NCBI GenBank assembly: GCA_905250075.1
Contig: CAJNOP010000011.1
Span: forward strand, 1,052,769 to 1,116,768
Origin: Rotaria sp. Silwood1
Lineage: Eukaryota; Rotifera; Eurotatoria; Philodinida; Philodinidae
Direction: 5' to 3'
DNA: 64,000 nt
A program made the position numbers and the translations under genes. Of this stretch, positions 1 to 11,905 are shown piece after piece. The notes below the pieces were generated by a model. That model saw only the letters and a list, made by a program, of their open reading frames with translations, was not told the DNA's origin and did not search any database. Position 1 is the stretch's first letter. The number at the start of each line of letters is the position of its first letter.

Positions 1-247
1 TTCTATCAATGAGTTTAGTTATCAAAAATAATAGAAAAAGGTAATTCATTAATGAAGATCAGGTAAAAAATGCATTTTTTGACTCTCTCTTTCTGTCAAG
101 TTTTGATAGAGGCCCCTCTTTGCTCAGGTGCCCTTGATACATGAGTCCAAAGACTCGTATCTTCAAAAGTTTGATTCGATTAATTAATATGAAATGGAAA
201 AATTATGAAAATGTATTGAAATTTATTCATTTATTCATAATCTTCAG

Positions 248-812
248 GTTTGTATCGAATTGTCAACCACAAAAACGTTTGAAAAAATTTCATTCACTTC
301 GACATTATTATTCAATAGCTGCCTTTGGTAAATGTATATCATCAAATGAATCCTTCTCTCTCAATGCTCAAATTCAATTGGATTCAAAATGTGATCGACA
401 ATCATCGTGTGAAAAAAATTATTTAACAAATTCAAAATTTTATCTTGCTTTTGAATCTCAAACATGTACAGATTATATAACAGAAAAGTTTTGGCGTACA
501 CTTGCTCTTGGTGCTATACCAATTGTTAGTGGACCAGAACGTGAAAATTTTATACGATTAGCTCCACCTTATTCATTTATTCATGTTGATGATTATACAT
601 CAGATGAAGAACTTGCTCAAACATTAAATTTAATAGCCACAAATAAAAGTTTATATGAAAAATATCATCATTGGAGACGTTATTATGATGTTTATCATGA
701 AGGAAAAGATCTTGATCCATATCGATTCTGTGAATTATGTTATCGTTTAAATACAAATAAACAACGTATCTGGTATGAAAATATAAATGATTGGTTTTTA
801 GATAAATGTTAA
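248..812 (+). CDS. Alpha-1,3-fucosyltransferase (GT10), C-terminal exon, 5' part outside window
   Basis: This is the last exon of a family-10 fucosyltransferase, a Golgi type II membrane enzyme that moves fucose from GDP-fucose to N-acetylglucosamine of glycans. The exon opens after an acceptor ending in CAG at 245-247 and reads VSNC, then an AFGKC segment. The family hallmark follows: FYLAFES, then DYITEKFW, then ALGAIPIVSGP. These are the GDP-fucose-binding residues, although the usual FEN is FES here. It ends in a Cys-rich tail (CELCYRL) and TAA at 810-812. The ATG at 141 lies upstream of the acceptor, probably in intron, so I do not use it as a start. Upstream exons, including the membrane anchor, would lie left of the window. 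The family assignment is firm; the exact acceptor specificity is not known. Confidence 0.88.
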
Positions 813-2443
813 ATTAATCTCGATGATATTTTAATTTTTTCTGTCAGATATAAAACTCACATTTTTGTATTACCTTGTAGTTCTTTTTTTTTTTTGAATC
901 TATGAACTTAGTTTAAGTTGTCAAGTTGTTGTTTGTGTGTGATATAACATATATTTAAAGTAACTATGAAACAATTTTGAAGTATTTATCTATTCTGTAA
1001 TATCAAGTTTTTTAATTCTCGAAAAGTGAATTACAATTTGTCAATATTAATGTCATACTTCGTCGAAATACAATAATAACATATAGCATTTAGTATGCTA
1101 GTATGTATTATGTAATTTTATATAATCTAATCAAAACCAATATGTCGAAAAATTTTTTTTTTAAAATCTAATCCACAGAAAATATAGATTACCAAATATG
1201 TGAGCAAATAATTAATTCTATATAAATATCCATTTAATCTTGAAGGAATCTGTTTCAATAATCATTTTATTGAATATAAGTTAGTAAACAAGATTACGTC
1301 AACGAACTACAACATATAGAAAACATTCTGAGACTAATTCAATATTGTTAAAGTTTGATGCAACAGGTTTTAGCAAAGGATTATAGTAAATTTTCAAAAC
1401 TGACAAAATTTAAGTTTGACTTGATCTAAAATTTCCATCACTTATTACTGATGAGAGAAGTCCTCGAACTGTTCAATTGCTTTTGAGTCGAGACTAGATC
1501 CATTATGTAGACCCAAATAAACTATGAATACCATGGAATGACCTTGCGTTCTTAGCTTATCGATGTGAAAGATACTGCACTTTTATGGTATTTTTGAAAT
1601 AAATACGATGGTTACCTTCAGAAACACCAAAAATATTGATTTTTGAATTTCGACTTGGAACTTTGCCTAGAGACAGATCTTAGCCAGAGTAGTTTATTTG
1701 ATTTGTTTCAGGTCTTGTAGCTGGTCTTACTCTAAGATGCAACTTTGACCATAGTGTATCTCGCACGTGACACATAAACGAATAGATTTCCTGTGACTAT
1801 TTCAGTATAGAAGCATATCAAAAGATGTAAAACTTTTCACAATAAACTACTCTCGTTCAAGTTTGCCTGTGTCGAAAGTTTAAAATCAGTATTCGACAAT
1901 CAGTTTAAGATGACTAGAGTCACAAGGGGTTTGTTCAGAGGGAGACACAAAGCGTGTGTGTGTATTATTCTTCACTAGAAAATGTCTAGAGGTGGTGCGG
2001 ATGAAAAACATTTTCGAGAAACAAAAACTATTATCCTGCTGTTGTGCACGTCCCATAACAAGACAGAAACCCTCCTTTGTCAGTTCCTGTCTACGTCTTC
2101 GAGGACTACGACATTTATTTAAAAGATAACAGAAAAATACAGTATTTCCAAAGCAATAAGCTAACAGCATGGACTCTTTTCAAGGTACCCGTTAGTTCAT
2201 TTGGATCTACTTAATGTATACAATCTTGACCCAACAGCGATTGAAGAGTTGGCAGATTTTCCTCGTGAAATGATAATGATGACTTATGGAAGAAGAATTT
2301 TATCCAGTTATGAATATCCTAACATTTTTCTGTGCAAAAGATTTGATTATCTTATAATAATTATTGTATATTAAATAGATTTATTTCAAATTTAAATTTA
2401 AATTTTCTATTACAGAAATTGCTTAATTTAAATTTTCTATATA
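813..2443. other. Intergenic, no clear gene; possible decayed coding block
   Basis: This stretch lies between the fucosyltransferase stop and the end of the convergent flavin monooxygenase. The first 600 bp are plain AT-rich DNA. About 1440-2300 is visibly less AT-rich and holds short open stretches on both strands. One is on the plus strand at about 2171-2374 and reads like protein (LLNVYNLDPTAIEELADFPRE), but it has no convincing start. It may be a relic of a gene or mobile element; I cannot name it. Confidence 0.4.
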
Positions 2444-3889
2444 TTATGTAGTTTTAATCGATGAAAGATATCCTTGGATTGAATCATCCATATTATTAAG
2501 CCATGTTACTTGACATGGTGGTGATTCTTTATATGGGGGAAAAATTGAAGTAAATGTTTGATCACGAAATGTAAGAAGGTTTTCTCTTTTATCATTGTAG
2601 AATTTATAAAATCCAGCCTTTGATCGTTCAATATCAATTTTAGGTACTGTATTTTGATCACAACAACTAATAATATCATTTATGTAATCTGCTTGAAGAT
2701 CAGTAAAACCTTCATGATCATTTCCAGCAAGTACTCTTTCACGCGCTTGCCATTGAGCAATATCTTCTTGACGTTTTTCTTCATTATTATCATCTGGTAA
2801 TTTAACATAACCAAGAAAAACATCACGTACAAGTGCAGCTTGAATATCAAACATATTTAATGTATATGTTTGATTTTGCATACCTAAATAAGCAAGACGA
2901 GGTTCAGGAGACCAAAAGATTCCTTTATAAAGATTCGATGGTATAAAAGGATTTCCTGAACAATAAAGACGAAGAGGTTCAGCCATATAAGAATGATTAT
3001 GTCGATAACCTGTACATAAAATAATACAATCAATATTATCAACAGTTGTTCCATCTTTAAAATGTGCAGTATGTCCTTCCATTCGTTGTAATATTGGAAC
3101 TTCTTTCATATTATCAGGCCATTTGAAACCCATAGGATATGAACGATAGCTGATTGTAATTGAACGAGCACCAAATTTATAACATTGTACAGCTATGTCT
3201 TCAGCTGAATAACTACCACCAATAACTAATACATTTTTATCAACAAATTCATCAGCACCTCGATAGTCATGTGAATGTAAAACTCGTCCTGGAAATTTAG
3301 AAATACCTTCAAAATCAGGTACATTTGGCATTGTATAATGTCCAGTTGCTACTATAACATGATCGAATGTTAAATGTTCGATTAATTTTTCATTAAGAAG
3401 ATCTTGAATCGTAACATGAAATAGTTTTGTATTAACATCGAAATCAACATGACGTACAGCTGTTCGAAAACGAATAAATTTACGAACATCAGCTGCTATA
3501 GCTCGACCAGTAATATAATCATACATAATAGCACGTGGTGGATAAGATGAAAATGAACAACCAAAATGTTTTTCAAATGGATAATCAACATATTCAAGTG
3601 TTTCTTTAGGACCATTTGACCAAAGTCTAATAAGTAGAAACTCAATAGACATACGAATGAAATTTTACAGAACTTACTGTCGATACATGCTTGAATGAAT
3701 AAGTTCACCACAAGAATCTATACCCGTTAGAGCTGTATATTGCCATAGACCACCCCATTCAGCTTGTCGTTCAAAACAAATAAGCTCAACACGTTGTTCT
3801 TGTTCGGCTTGTTTAAATGCAATCAATTGTGATAAGCCACATGGGCCTGCACCAATAATTGCTATTCGTTTTTTAGTTATGCTCGTCAT
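2444..3889 (-). CDS. Flavin-containing monooxygenase, trimethylamine-monooxygenase type
   Basis: A two-exon gene (3889-3678 and 3626-2444) encodes 464 residues. It is an FAD- and NADPH-dependent monooxygenase that N- or S-oxygenates soft nucleophiles. The N-terminus has the FAD dinucleotide-binding motif GAGPCG at residues 13-18, then an [10 protein letters not shown] segment. A second nucleotide-binding motif, GGSYSAED, binds NADPH. The FMO signature FxGxxxHSxxY appears as [11 protein letters not shown], and an ATG motif ([12 protein letters not shown]) and a CTGY motif follow. The splice joins MYRQ to LWSNGPKE, and that region with its surroundings matches bacterial-type trimethylamine monooxygenases as I know them better than vertebrate FMOs. 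There is no C-terminal membrane helix, unlike vertebrate FMOs. The ATG at 3889 precedes the FAD motif directly and is the best start. The family is certain; the substrate is inferred. Confidence 0.9.
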
Positions 3890-6800
3890 GAATATTATTT
3901 TTGTGTCTTTTAGATCTACCTTAATATACGAGTTTTGCCGTTCTTTTGTCAACAATGTAATAATATAAAACCCATAAAGTGTATATAAACGTGTCTCTTC
4001 TAATACGTATATTATATTCTTATCATTTTTACATTTCGTAAATTGACAATAAAATAAATTCTATATCTATGTTGTGATACAAATGTGTTTTTTTTCACAT
4101 AGGCGATGTTCTTATTGATATTGTTCTAATATATCTATGAGTACATTAGTTGAAGGTTACACGCTTCGAATCCACTGACATAAATTTGTTATACTTTCAA
4201 CTTAATAATACTTTCTTATCAAAATACAATGTTTAAGGTTGATAACAAAAAATGGCGTGCTATATTCAAAATTATTAAGTTTTGTTTATACGATTGCTAT
4301 CTATTAAAGAAAATGAATCGAAAAAGACAACAAGTATTGATATTAATGTTTTCGTAAAGAAGACAAGGAATTTTCAGTTTTTATTTTCTAACTGTAACTC
4401 TTATTTAAGAGATATTTCGGAATCAGTTTGCTTATATGCGTCTATACTGATGAAAAAAAAATCTACTGTATTCGTAAATTTTTATGATCGGACCAACATA
4501 AACGTTACTGTTCGTGTATTTAAAATCTTTCATCAAAGAGCAATGAAAAAATAAAATAAAATTCTGCTATTTGCATGAATCATCTTGTCGTCACAAAAAT
4601 AGTTGTAATTTTTAGAATTTAGTCATTATTGAATGTTGAAAGTGAAAATAAAAAGTTACTTAGAAAACTTTAATTTTGATTATGCTTTGACAATGGCTTC
4701 TAATACTTCGACTACCAAATAGTTTTCACCCAAAATAGTAGTTTGCCAAAAACTATGACTTTTTAATCATTCTTATTTATGAATTTTTTCATCATAAATT
4801 TTTAATCAAAATTATCATTGAATTGTATCAATCAACAGAGTGGAAGTTGTTCTACGAAACTCTAGATCTCCTATATGCCATTATTCACCTTGTAAAAGGA
4901 AAAAATCTATCATAATAGTTATATTGACCTTGTTTGGACTGCTTTACCTGCTATGTTTTATTTTTCTTTACTTCTGTTATGCAGTTAGTTTCTACGAGTC
5001 TGAGATAAATTTTATATAGCTTTATATGATCTCAAAAGACACATTATTTGCTAGACGATATTTTGGTAATAAAATTACTATCAAGGTTTCGAAAAGTCTA
5101 TAACGATGTTGTTTAATATACATCATTCGTCGATATTTTCGTGAGAACGTACACGACGTTTTTTTTATTAAAATATTGACTATTTCCGAGGAAGTCTGAA
5201 TTGTTTGGTTTCATGTCACAATAACCAGTCAAAACAAGAAGATTTTCGCTTTGAAATCGAAAGCCAATAATTTGTTCCACTTGAAGACATGAGCAAATGC
5301 CTAAAACTTGTTGGTTATTCATCATAAGATACTTAATTTACAGTGTAATATTAGGTAAAGTACTGACAAAATCTCATCATGTACTAACTTGTACCACTTT
5401 TTCTACGAAGAAACAAATACTTTCTCTAAAAAAATTTATCATCGTCTTTTTCAAATCAAACGTTATTTCATAGCTATGAAAATTGAACATTAATAATTAG
5501 CGATGATAAAATAATGATGCTCTCGAATTCTAAAAAACAAAATGGAATCAATAGTTTGCATTCAACCAAAAGAATAGAGAGAAAAGGTATATGAAAAAAT
5601 AATTTTTTGTCAGTTTCAAATTCATCAAACGAATGGTATTCACAATATAAGATTGATGCACTAATAAGAAAAAATAGTTATGTGTAAAACTTTTACAAAA
5701 ACAAACAAAGAAATATTGATAGAGAAGATAAGAAGTAATCTACATGATACAGCTTTGGCTTGATTACAATAAGAGGAATTGAAAAAATATATGTTACTAC
5801 AAATATAAAGCCCATGCACAGAAAGAGATTAATAAAAGCAGAATTGAATTATAATATAGGACTGATATACAGTTGATTGTCACAATGCATATGAAAGTAT
5901 TGTAGATACTGCGAAAATTCATATTTCTAGTACCAGTTATTCAGTCTTCGATATGCTGATTTATTTAAAAGACAAAAGAAATGTGTAAACATCATTTTAT
6001 TGATAAATAATCGTGTGCTATCAATATATAGTCATTTGAAAAGTTCATATCAATACTTGTCGGCTACAAATCGAATGATGGTACAATAGCAATATCAACA
6101 TGTATATCAATTGAAGAAAATTGCTAAGAATTCATTGAATAATAATTTATAATCATAATATTCATATCATGATTAGAGATACTTATAATTTCTCTACAAA
6201 AAAAAACATGTCAGATATGTTCACCTTGTTTCAGACTATATCATTAATAAAATTTTGAGTTCAAGAGATTGTTCTGAAGTATAACTAACGAACAGTACAA
6301 CACGAAATATTTTCAACTAAGTATCCACCAGAAAAAGAAGTGAAGAGATTATGTATTGGTCTTGCTTTCAATGACTTTCTAACAAAAGTTTAGACTTTCT
6401 TAGAAATAGCCAATCTTTTAATAAAACAATTCAACATGTACATTTTCATGAAAATATCAACAAATGATGTATACTGAGTAACTTTGTTATAGACATTTCA
6501 GAATTGCTATCGAAACGTGGATCTTTTGAGACTGTGAAAAACTATATAAAATATATCTTTGGATCTTAAAAGTTAATTGCATAACGGAAGCAAAGACAGG
6601 TAAACCATAGTATGTAAAATAGTCCAAACACGATCAATTTACACCATTATGATGGATCTTTTCATTTTAGAAGACAAGTAATGAAGTGTGGGACTTATAT
6701 AGTTTCGTAGAACAGCTTCCACTCTATCCATTGATACAATTCAATAATAATTTTGATTAAATTTTTCTAATGAACAAATTTATCAGTAAGAATGATGGAA

Positions 6801-8730
6801 AAGCCATAGTTTTTGACAAATTAGTATTTTGGGCAAAAACTATTAGATATTTGTAGTATTAGAAACCATTGTCAAAAAAAATATCAATATGAAAGGTTTC
6901 AGAGTAACTTGTCATGCTCTGTCAAACTAGCAAGCTGATTGTCAAGAGTAAAATATTTCAGCAATTTGTTTGAATGTTGAATTCATGGACCTTTTCGTAG
7001 GCACCATTTTATGAAGATTAACAAGACGGTAGAAAAAAATCCACACTGATTATTTGACTTGCATATTTGGTCGTTATAATTTCTCCTACTAAAGACATTT
7101 CAGTGATCTCAATAGGTTGAAGTCACAGGAATAATTTTCATTCTCTAGAGCATTGAACTACTTGAAAAAAACGACGAATATCAAATAAAAATAGAAGACA
7201 TTTGCGTAACTCATGGGAAAAGAGAATTGTTAACGTAGGCAAGAAAACTCTTTAATTACCAGACAAAAGAATATTAAATGGAAGAAAAAAAAAAGTAATA
7301 ATTAAAATCATGCTATCGTTATTAATGAAACATTAACCAGATATAGTTATACTTTTCTTTATAAAACATGATTGATGTCAGATGCAAATATATGTGATAT
7401 GGTAACCCATAAAAATTGGCTAATTAAAAATAACATAAGTATTAAACAAAAGATGAAGTTGATGATAGAAAACTTCAATGACGTAGTTAAGCATTTCTTT
7501 TCTTCTTTTTCATCAAAGAATATTATGAAACAAGTATGCTGTCTTATTTTATGAACTCTTCTGAGCATTGAACATTTCACTAATTGGATGCATTAAAAAG
7601 ACAAATAAATTTGCATTTATGAAGAGAAGCCATATAGCAGTTATTCAAAGTTGTCGAAATGTAGTGCGTCATAGACACAGTAATAATCTCAGGAGTATAT
7701 CGTATTTATCGAATAACTTGTCAAAAGAAAAAAGATGAGAAAACGAATGAATAATTAATTCATGTCAATCAATTTATTTATATATTCCGACCAGCTACAG
7801 AACTTTTAGTTTGTCAATATTCCGACATATCATACATTGTTCTAGTTATTCGAATTAATTTTTATCATCTACTAGGAATATAATTATGTTAATCTTTCCA
7901 GGTATGATGCTTTTTTGCTCGAAATTAATAAAAATTGAACTCAATAACTTTTCATAGACGTGAGTAATGCAAACCTACATGGATTATATTATTTACTTTC
8001 TCTTACAAATGAGCAGATTTATTTGGATAATCTGATACAGCTTTATAATTATCCTACTTTTGTTTCTTAATAGTAGAAAATAGGAGTGCCAAGATGTAAC
8101 CAAACCTGATAGACTAATAAGAAATTGTACTCAACATTTTCATATTTTTCTGTCAATATTTTTAATGACATTTTTTCATATAGAAATTATTGGTAATATA
8201 AAACAAAAAGCAGTTGATAATTGAAGTCAAAGACGCGGAAATCTAATTTACATTATCATAGTTTTTTTTTCTACAAGAAAGTAATATAAAGAAAAAATAA
8301 AAAATTTTGAGTAAGTACTTATACAAAAAAAAGATATTGTTTGAATGCATTTCCAAGAAATCTATATATATATATATATCTGTATACGCTTTTTTAAGTA
8401 TCTTTTGTTTCTTTGAATTCATTTATTTCAAGTAACAATATCTGTGTTATGTCACTATTTATAAAGTATGGATAAATGAGTTTATATGTTTGTATTCTTC
8501 AGATTAGCGACATAAAAATAGCAAGATAGTATAATTAGTTTCATTCTCCTCTGTAACCTTAATATTTTTTTTTCTCTCACTATTTTTAGAAAGAAAACAT
8601 CTCTATTTAAGCCGTATCCATCTATCTGTATTTAGTTTCATTTTACCGTGTAAACATGATGTATATATATTATATGTAATATTCATTTAAGAGATCAAAT
8701 AAACTTGCGATACTATTCAACTAGATAAAT
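3890..8730. other. Gene-poor region dominated by a long inverted repeat
   Basis: I find no exon with coding character here. The short reading frames have biased, low-complexity composition and no splice-linked neighbours. Positions 4653-6910 are explained by a long inverted repeat, listed separately. The rest (3890-4652 and 6911-8730) is simple AT-rich sequence with a TA microsatellite near 8364-8379. Confidence 0.6.
4653..6910. repeat. Long inverted repeat with arms of about 530 bp (foldback A)
   Basis: The left arm (about 4653-5196) reappears as its reverse complement in the right arm (about 6391-6910). I aligned several blocks by eye. Both arms carry GACAATGG followed by TCTAATACT, then a CCAAAATA block, then AATTGTATCAAT with AGAGTGGAAG and GTTCTACGAAACT in the same order and spacing, and further in TTTGGACT and TTTTATATAG. 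Identity looks near 80 percent with small indels. The 1.2-kb spacer shows no convincing ORF. I could not find target-site duplications. The structure suits a non-autonomous DNA transposon with long terminal inverted repeats, or an old inverted duplication. Confidence 0.8.
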
Positions 8731-8964
8731 ATGCGTATGAAATTACCTGATCAACCTCATGATTTATCTTATTATACGACATGGTGGTTAACATCAGAAT
8801 CTTCGATGTCACCTCAAAATACAACATTTTCTGCTTCAGACGATAATATATGTATTGATGAACATGAAGAAAAACAAGTAAATTTTCATAAAGATATATT
8901 TAAAAAAGAAACGATGTTTTTTGTTTTTTATTTAGAAAACGACAATGAACGAAATGACATTTAA
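8731..8964 (+). CDS. Possible small hypothetical protein (77 aa)
   Basis: An ATG-started frame of 77 codons sits in an intergenic region, 322 bp from the end of the convergent Reeler gene. Its first 50 codons use the same codons as the neighbouring real genes (CCT, CAA, TCA, GAT, GAA) and give an acidic peptide with PDQPHDLSYYTTWWL and DEHEEKQ. The last 25 codons are AT-rich and less convincing. A GTAAAT just after EKQ could be a splice donor, in which case this would be a first exon. AATAAA-like signals follow near 9072. I recognise no family. It may be a genuine short gene, an exon of an unrecognised gene, or chance. Confidence 0.3.
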   Translation: MRMKLPDQPHDLSYYTTWWLTSESSMSPQNTTFSASDDNICIDEHEEKQVNFHKDIFKKETMFFVFYLENDNERNDI

Positions 8965-9286
8965 ATGTTGTTTTCCACTAAAAACATTTCGATTAAAATG
9001 GAAAAAGTGAAGTTCATTATTATTATTATTATTCCGTTAGATAGTTTATTTTGAACAGACATTGACGAAAAATAAATAAAAATATTGTAAAGATGTATAA
9101 TTTTATTCAAGCTAAGAACTTTAAAAAAACCAAAAGAAAAATTACATTAAAATAATAAAGCAGACATGTAAATTGATATACTTTTGAATTTCATTAATTC
9201 ATATGAATATAATTATCAATTTAATGCCATAATTTTGATTAAGAATCATTTTTATTGAATGTACTTGATCAAAATATTCAATTTAA

Positions 9287-10064
9287 TCAATCATATTGAA
9301 AAACATTATTTTTTGCCCATTTCATCATTTGATATGCCGTTTTTTTCATATTATTGATCATATCCATGAAAGTTATAACATTTTTTCCATTTTTTAATTC
9401 CGTAGGCAGACTTTTTACGACCCAAAAATTTTTAAAATCAACAACAATAGTTGCCCTATAGTGTGAGAAAAAAAATTTTAAAAAAATTTCCCAGAAAACA
9501 AACCATTTACCAAAATTGAATTTGTTCTTGACTTGTTAATGATGTTGGTTTTTTCCATGTCAATTGAAGTTGTGTCCATCTTTGAGGAGAACTATGTGTT
9601 ATGCCATCACCCTAAAATACAAAACCTGTAACTAACAAGAACAAAAAGAAAAAGCACAGAATCTTTTTTCACGAACAGTTGGACATTGAACAAGATGTGT
9701 TTCTGATGGAATATTAACAAATGTGCCCAGTGGCTCATTACCATTTACTATTCGACCTTGTATAAATACACCTTTAATTGGTTGATTTGATTCGATTCGA
9801 ACTAGAATCGTTTCAAAAACAAAAATAAAAAGAATACTGTTTTAAATAAAAAATATTAATCGTTTTACTAGATACTGTTTCATTATCAGGATTCCATGCC
9901 GTATTAAATTTTGTTATTGGACTTGTTTCTGGTGGTTGTGGTGCAATATGATGATGATGTGGTATCATAGGACCGATGCATACTTTTGTTGGTGCACCAT
10001 TAGGATATGTATGAATTTGAACAGTTAATAGAAATGTAGCAAGAACAACAAGAACAAGAGTCAT
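9287..10064 (-). CDS. Secreted Reeler-domain protein (defence-protein-like)
   Basis: Four exons (10064-9869, 9801-9677, 9611-9511, 9455-9287) encode 196 residues. The N-terminus is a signal peptide (MTLVLVVLATFLLTVQIHT), so the product is secreted. The rest fits a single Reeler domain. YPNGAPTKVC comes first, with the typical GAP-C motif and PHHHHIAPQP. Then come IKGVFIQGRIVNG, the conserved central strand, and a Cys-Pro followed by GDGITHS. WATIVVDFKNFWV is the closing strand. Reeler-only secreted proteins in invertebrates include insect defence and noduler proteins, so a role in innate immunity or surface binding is possible. The exon 2 donor (GTTCGT) is unusual, but it is the only one that keeps the reading frame into exon 3. 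There is no DOMON or transmembrane region, unlike ferric-reductase relatives. Confidence 0.82.
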
Positions 10065-11403
10065 TGTTATATGAATATATAAATGAAAGAAAAAATACTA
10101 GTTATTTATATAGGTATGTGATTGTGAAAAAGAATGAAAAGAATCCATAGTTCAAGTGATTATTTGTTATCTTTTCTCTCTGCCTTCTCTCTCATACATA
10201 TATATGTGTATATATGTACTCAGGTCAATGAATATAGAGTTTATATCCATCTGTAAACGACTGTATTTTACTGTATTGTACGACCCAATAGTTCGATTAC
10301 ATATCGTCGTGACCGTATATAACTTCAATGAACGAAGAGAATTAAAGAACATTTTCTTACCATCTACGATATCGAGACATATGCACGTTCATGACCATGT
10401 CTTTTTGACCTCGGTACTTGCATATGATCTGTTTCTTCAGAAAAATTATGAGCAAAAATTAACAAAACTTGTACATGTGTAGATAGATCGATGATAAAAT
10501 CAGATAAGCAAAATATGCAAGAAAAATGGAAAGAAAATGAGAAATTCGAATAAACATAGTAGATGCAATAACATGCACCATCAGATTTCAGCATACTTCC
10601 ATGCTAAAGAAAGAATGTGTCCTGTCAGCGTTTTTGAAAATGATAAAGATACGAGAATAAGTGATATCATTGTATGAAGAGAAAAATAATGAGTTGCACA
10701 AAATTATAGCAAGAGAATAAACATAAGAAACCTATGGATACATATAAAATGAATCATATCGGAATATTAAATGTAATAAAGAAAAATATGTTCAACAATT
10801 GTAATAACTAAAAAAGTATCTTGAATATGTCGGTTTAATATGTGAGATCGTAGAGAGATGAACTGATAGAAAAATGAAAAGAAATAAAATCATTAGCATA
10901 ATTAACTTATGTTGTAATATCAATTAATCTTTGTGAATGAGAACAAAGAGCAATTTGATTAATTAAGATAGCTGAATATTTGAGACACATAGGTTTCATA
11001 TACGGAATTGACATTAATGGACCATATAGATCAGGACAGTTTGTACTTGTTTCACTTCCATTTCTTATTCAATGTGTTCAATTATACTCCAATATATTTA
11101 TTTTGCTGCTTGATATGTACGGATTTAAAAAAGGAATTCAATTTATAGAATGGTTTTAAGAAAATCTATACGCATAGTTAAGATGGCGGATTCCGTATGT
11201 GTCATTGTTTCAGTTAAGTGGTTATTAAGAAACGATTCAATGTAGATGAGAGAAGATGATGTTGATTGCTTAGTAAATTTACTCAAAAGGTCACCACCCC
11301 ATAACTTAGTTATTAAATATTCGAAAGCATTTTGCTACCGTAGACAATATGACTCAGATCACAATTAAATCAGTCTATTGCTAGGAGTTGGAAATGTAAA
11401 ATT

Positions 11404-11905
11404 AAAGCAGAATTTTGTTTTTCTTTGCCTTATACATGGTTGAATAGAGCGTAACGAGTTGATCAAGACAACGTGCATTTACAAGATTTTGGAGTAATTT
11501 GTTAAAGAGAAAAATTTCAGTTTTTCCAAATGACTTGCTATCTCCGAAATAAAGGTCATTTTTTGATAACTGACAAATTTTCAAGTATTTCATTTCCTTT
11601 AAATGTTAAAACTGGTTTTTTCCTCAATTTAGCGTAAGAAACCTGAATCTAGGAAATTCATTTTAAATGAGTGCCCTAGATTTTATTTTTTACTCTAAAT
11701 ATGACACAGACAGTGTTGATATGTAAAAGAAATGAAACACCTGAAAATTTGTCGGTTATCAAGAATTGACTTGTTCTTTTTAGAAATAGCAGGTCATTTG
11801 AAAAAACTGAGAATTTTCTCTCCAAAAAGTAATTCCAAAAACTTGAAAATGTACATCGTCTTCATCTAACTAGATATAAAGTGAAGAAAAATAAAATTCT
11901 GCTTT
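11404..11905. repeat. Near loop-less 0.5-kb palindrome (foldback B)
   Basis: The two halves are imperfect reverse complements, centred near 11655. The ends match as AAAGCAGAATTTT and its complement. Inside, the left-half blocks CAAATGAC-TTGCTAT, TTGATAAC-GACAAATTTTCA and TTTCATTTC, and the AATCTAGG block next to the centre, all recur inverted at matching distances. Only about 20 bp separate the arms. No ORF of interest lies inside. No target-site duplication is evident. Confidence 0.85.

Noticed and set aside
1886-2170. 94-codon minus-strand frame
   Set aside because: No motif, no splice partner and Cys/Arg-rich noise composition; treated only as part of a possible decayed block.
4282-4554. 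90-codon plus-strand frame
   Set aside because: Starts with a non-ATG codon, has random-like composition and no neighbouring exon.
10156-10594. Overlapping frames on both strands
   Set aside because: AT-rich noise with no domain and no splice-linked partner.
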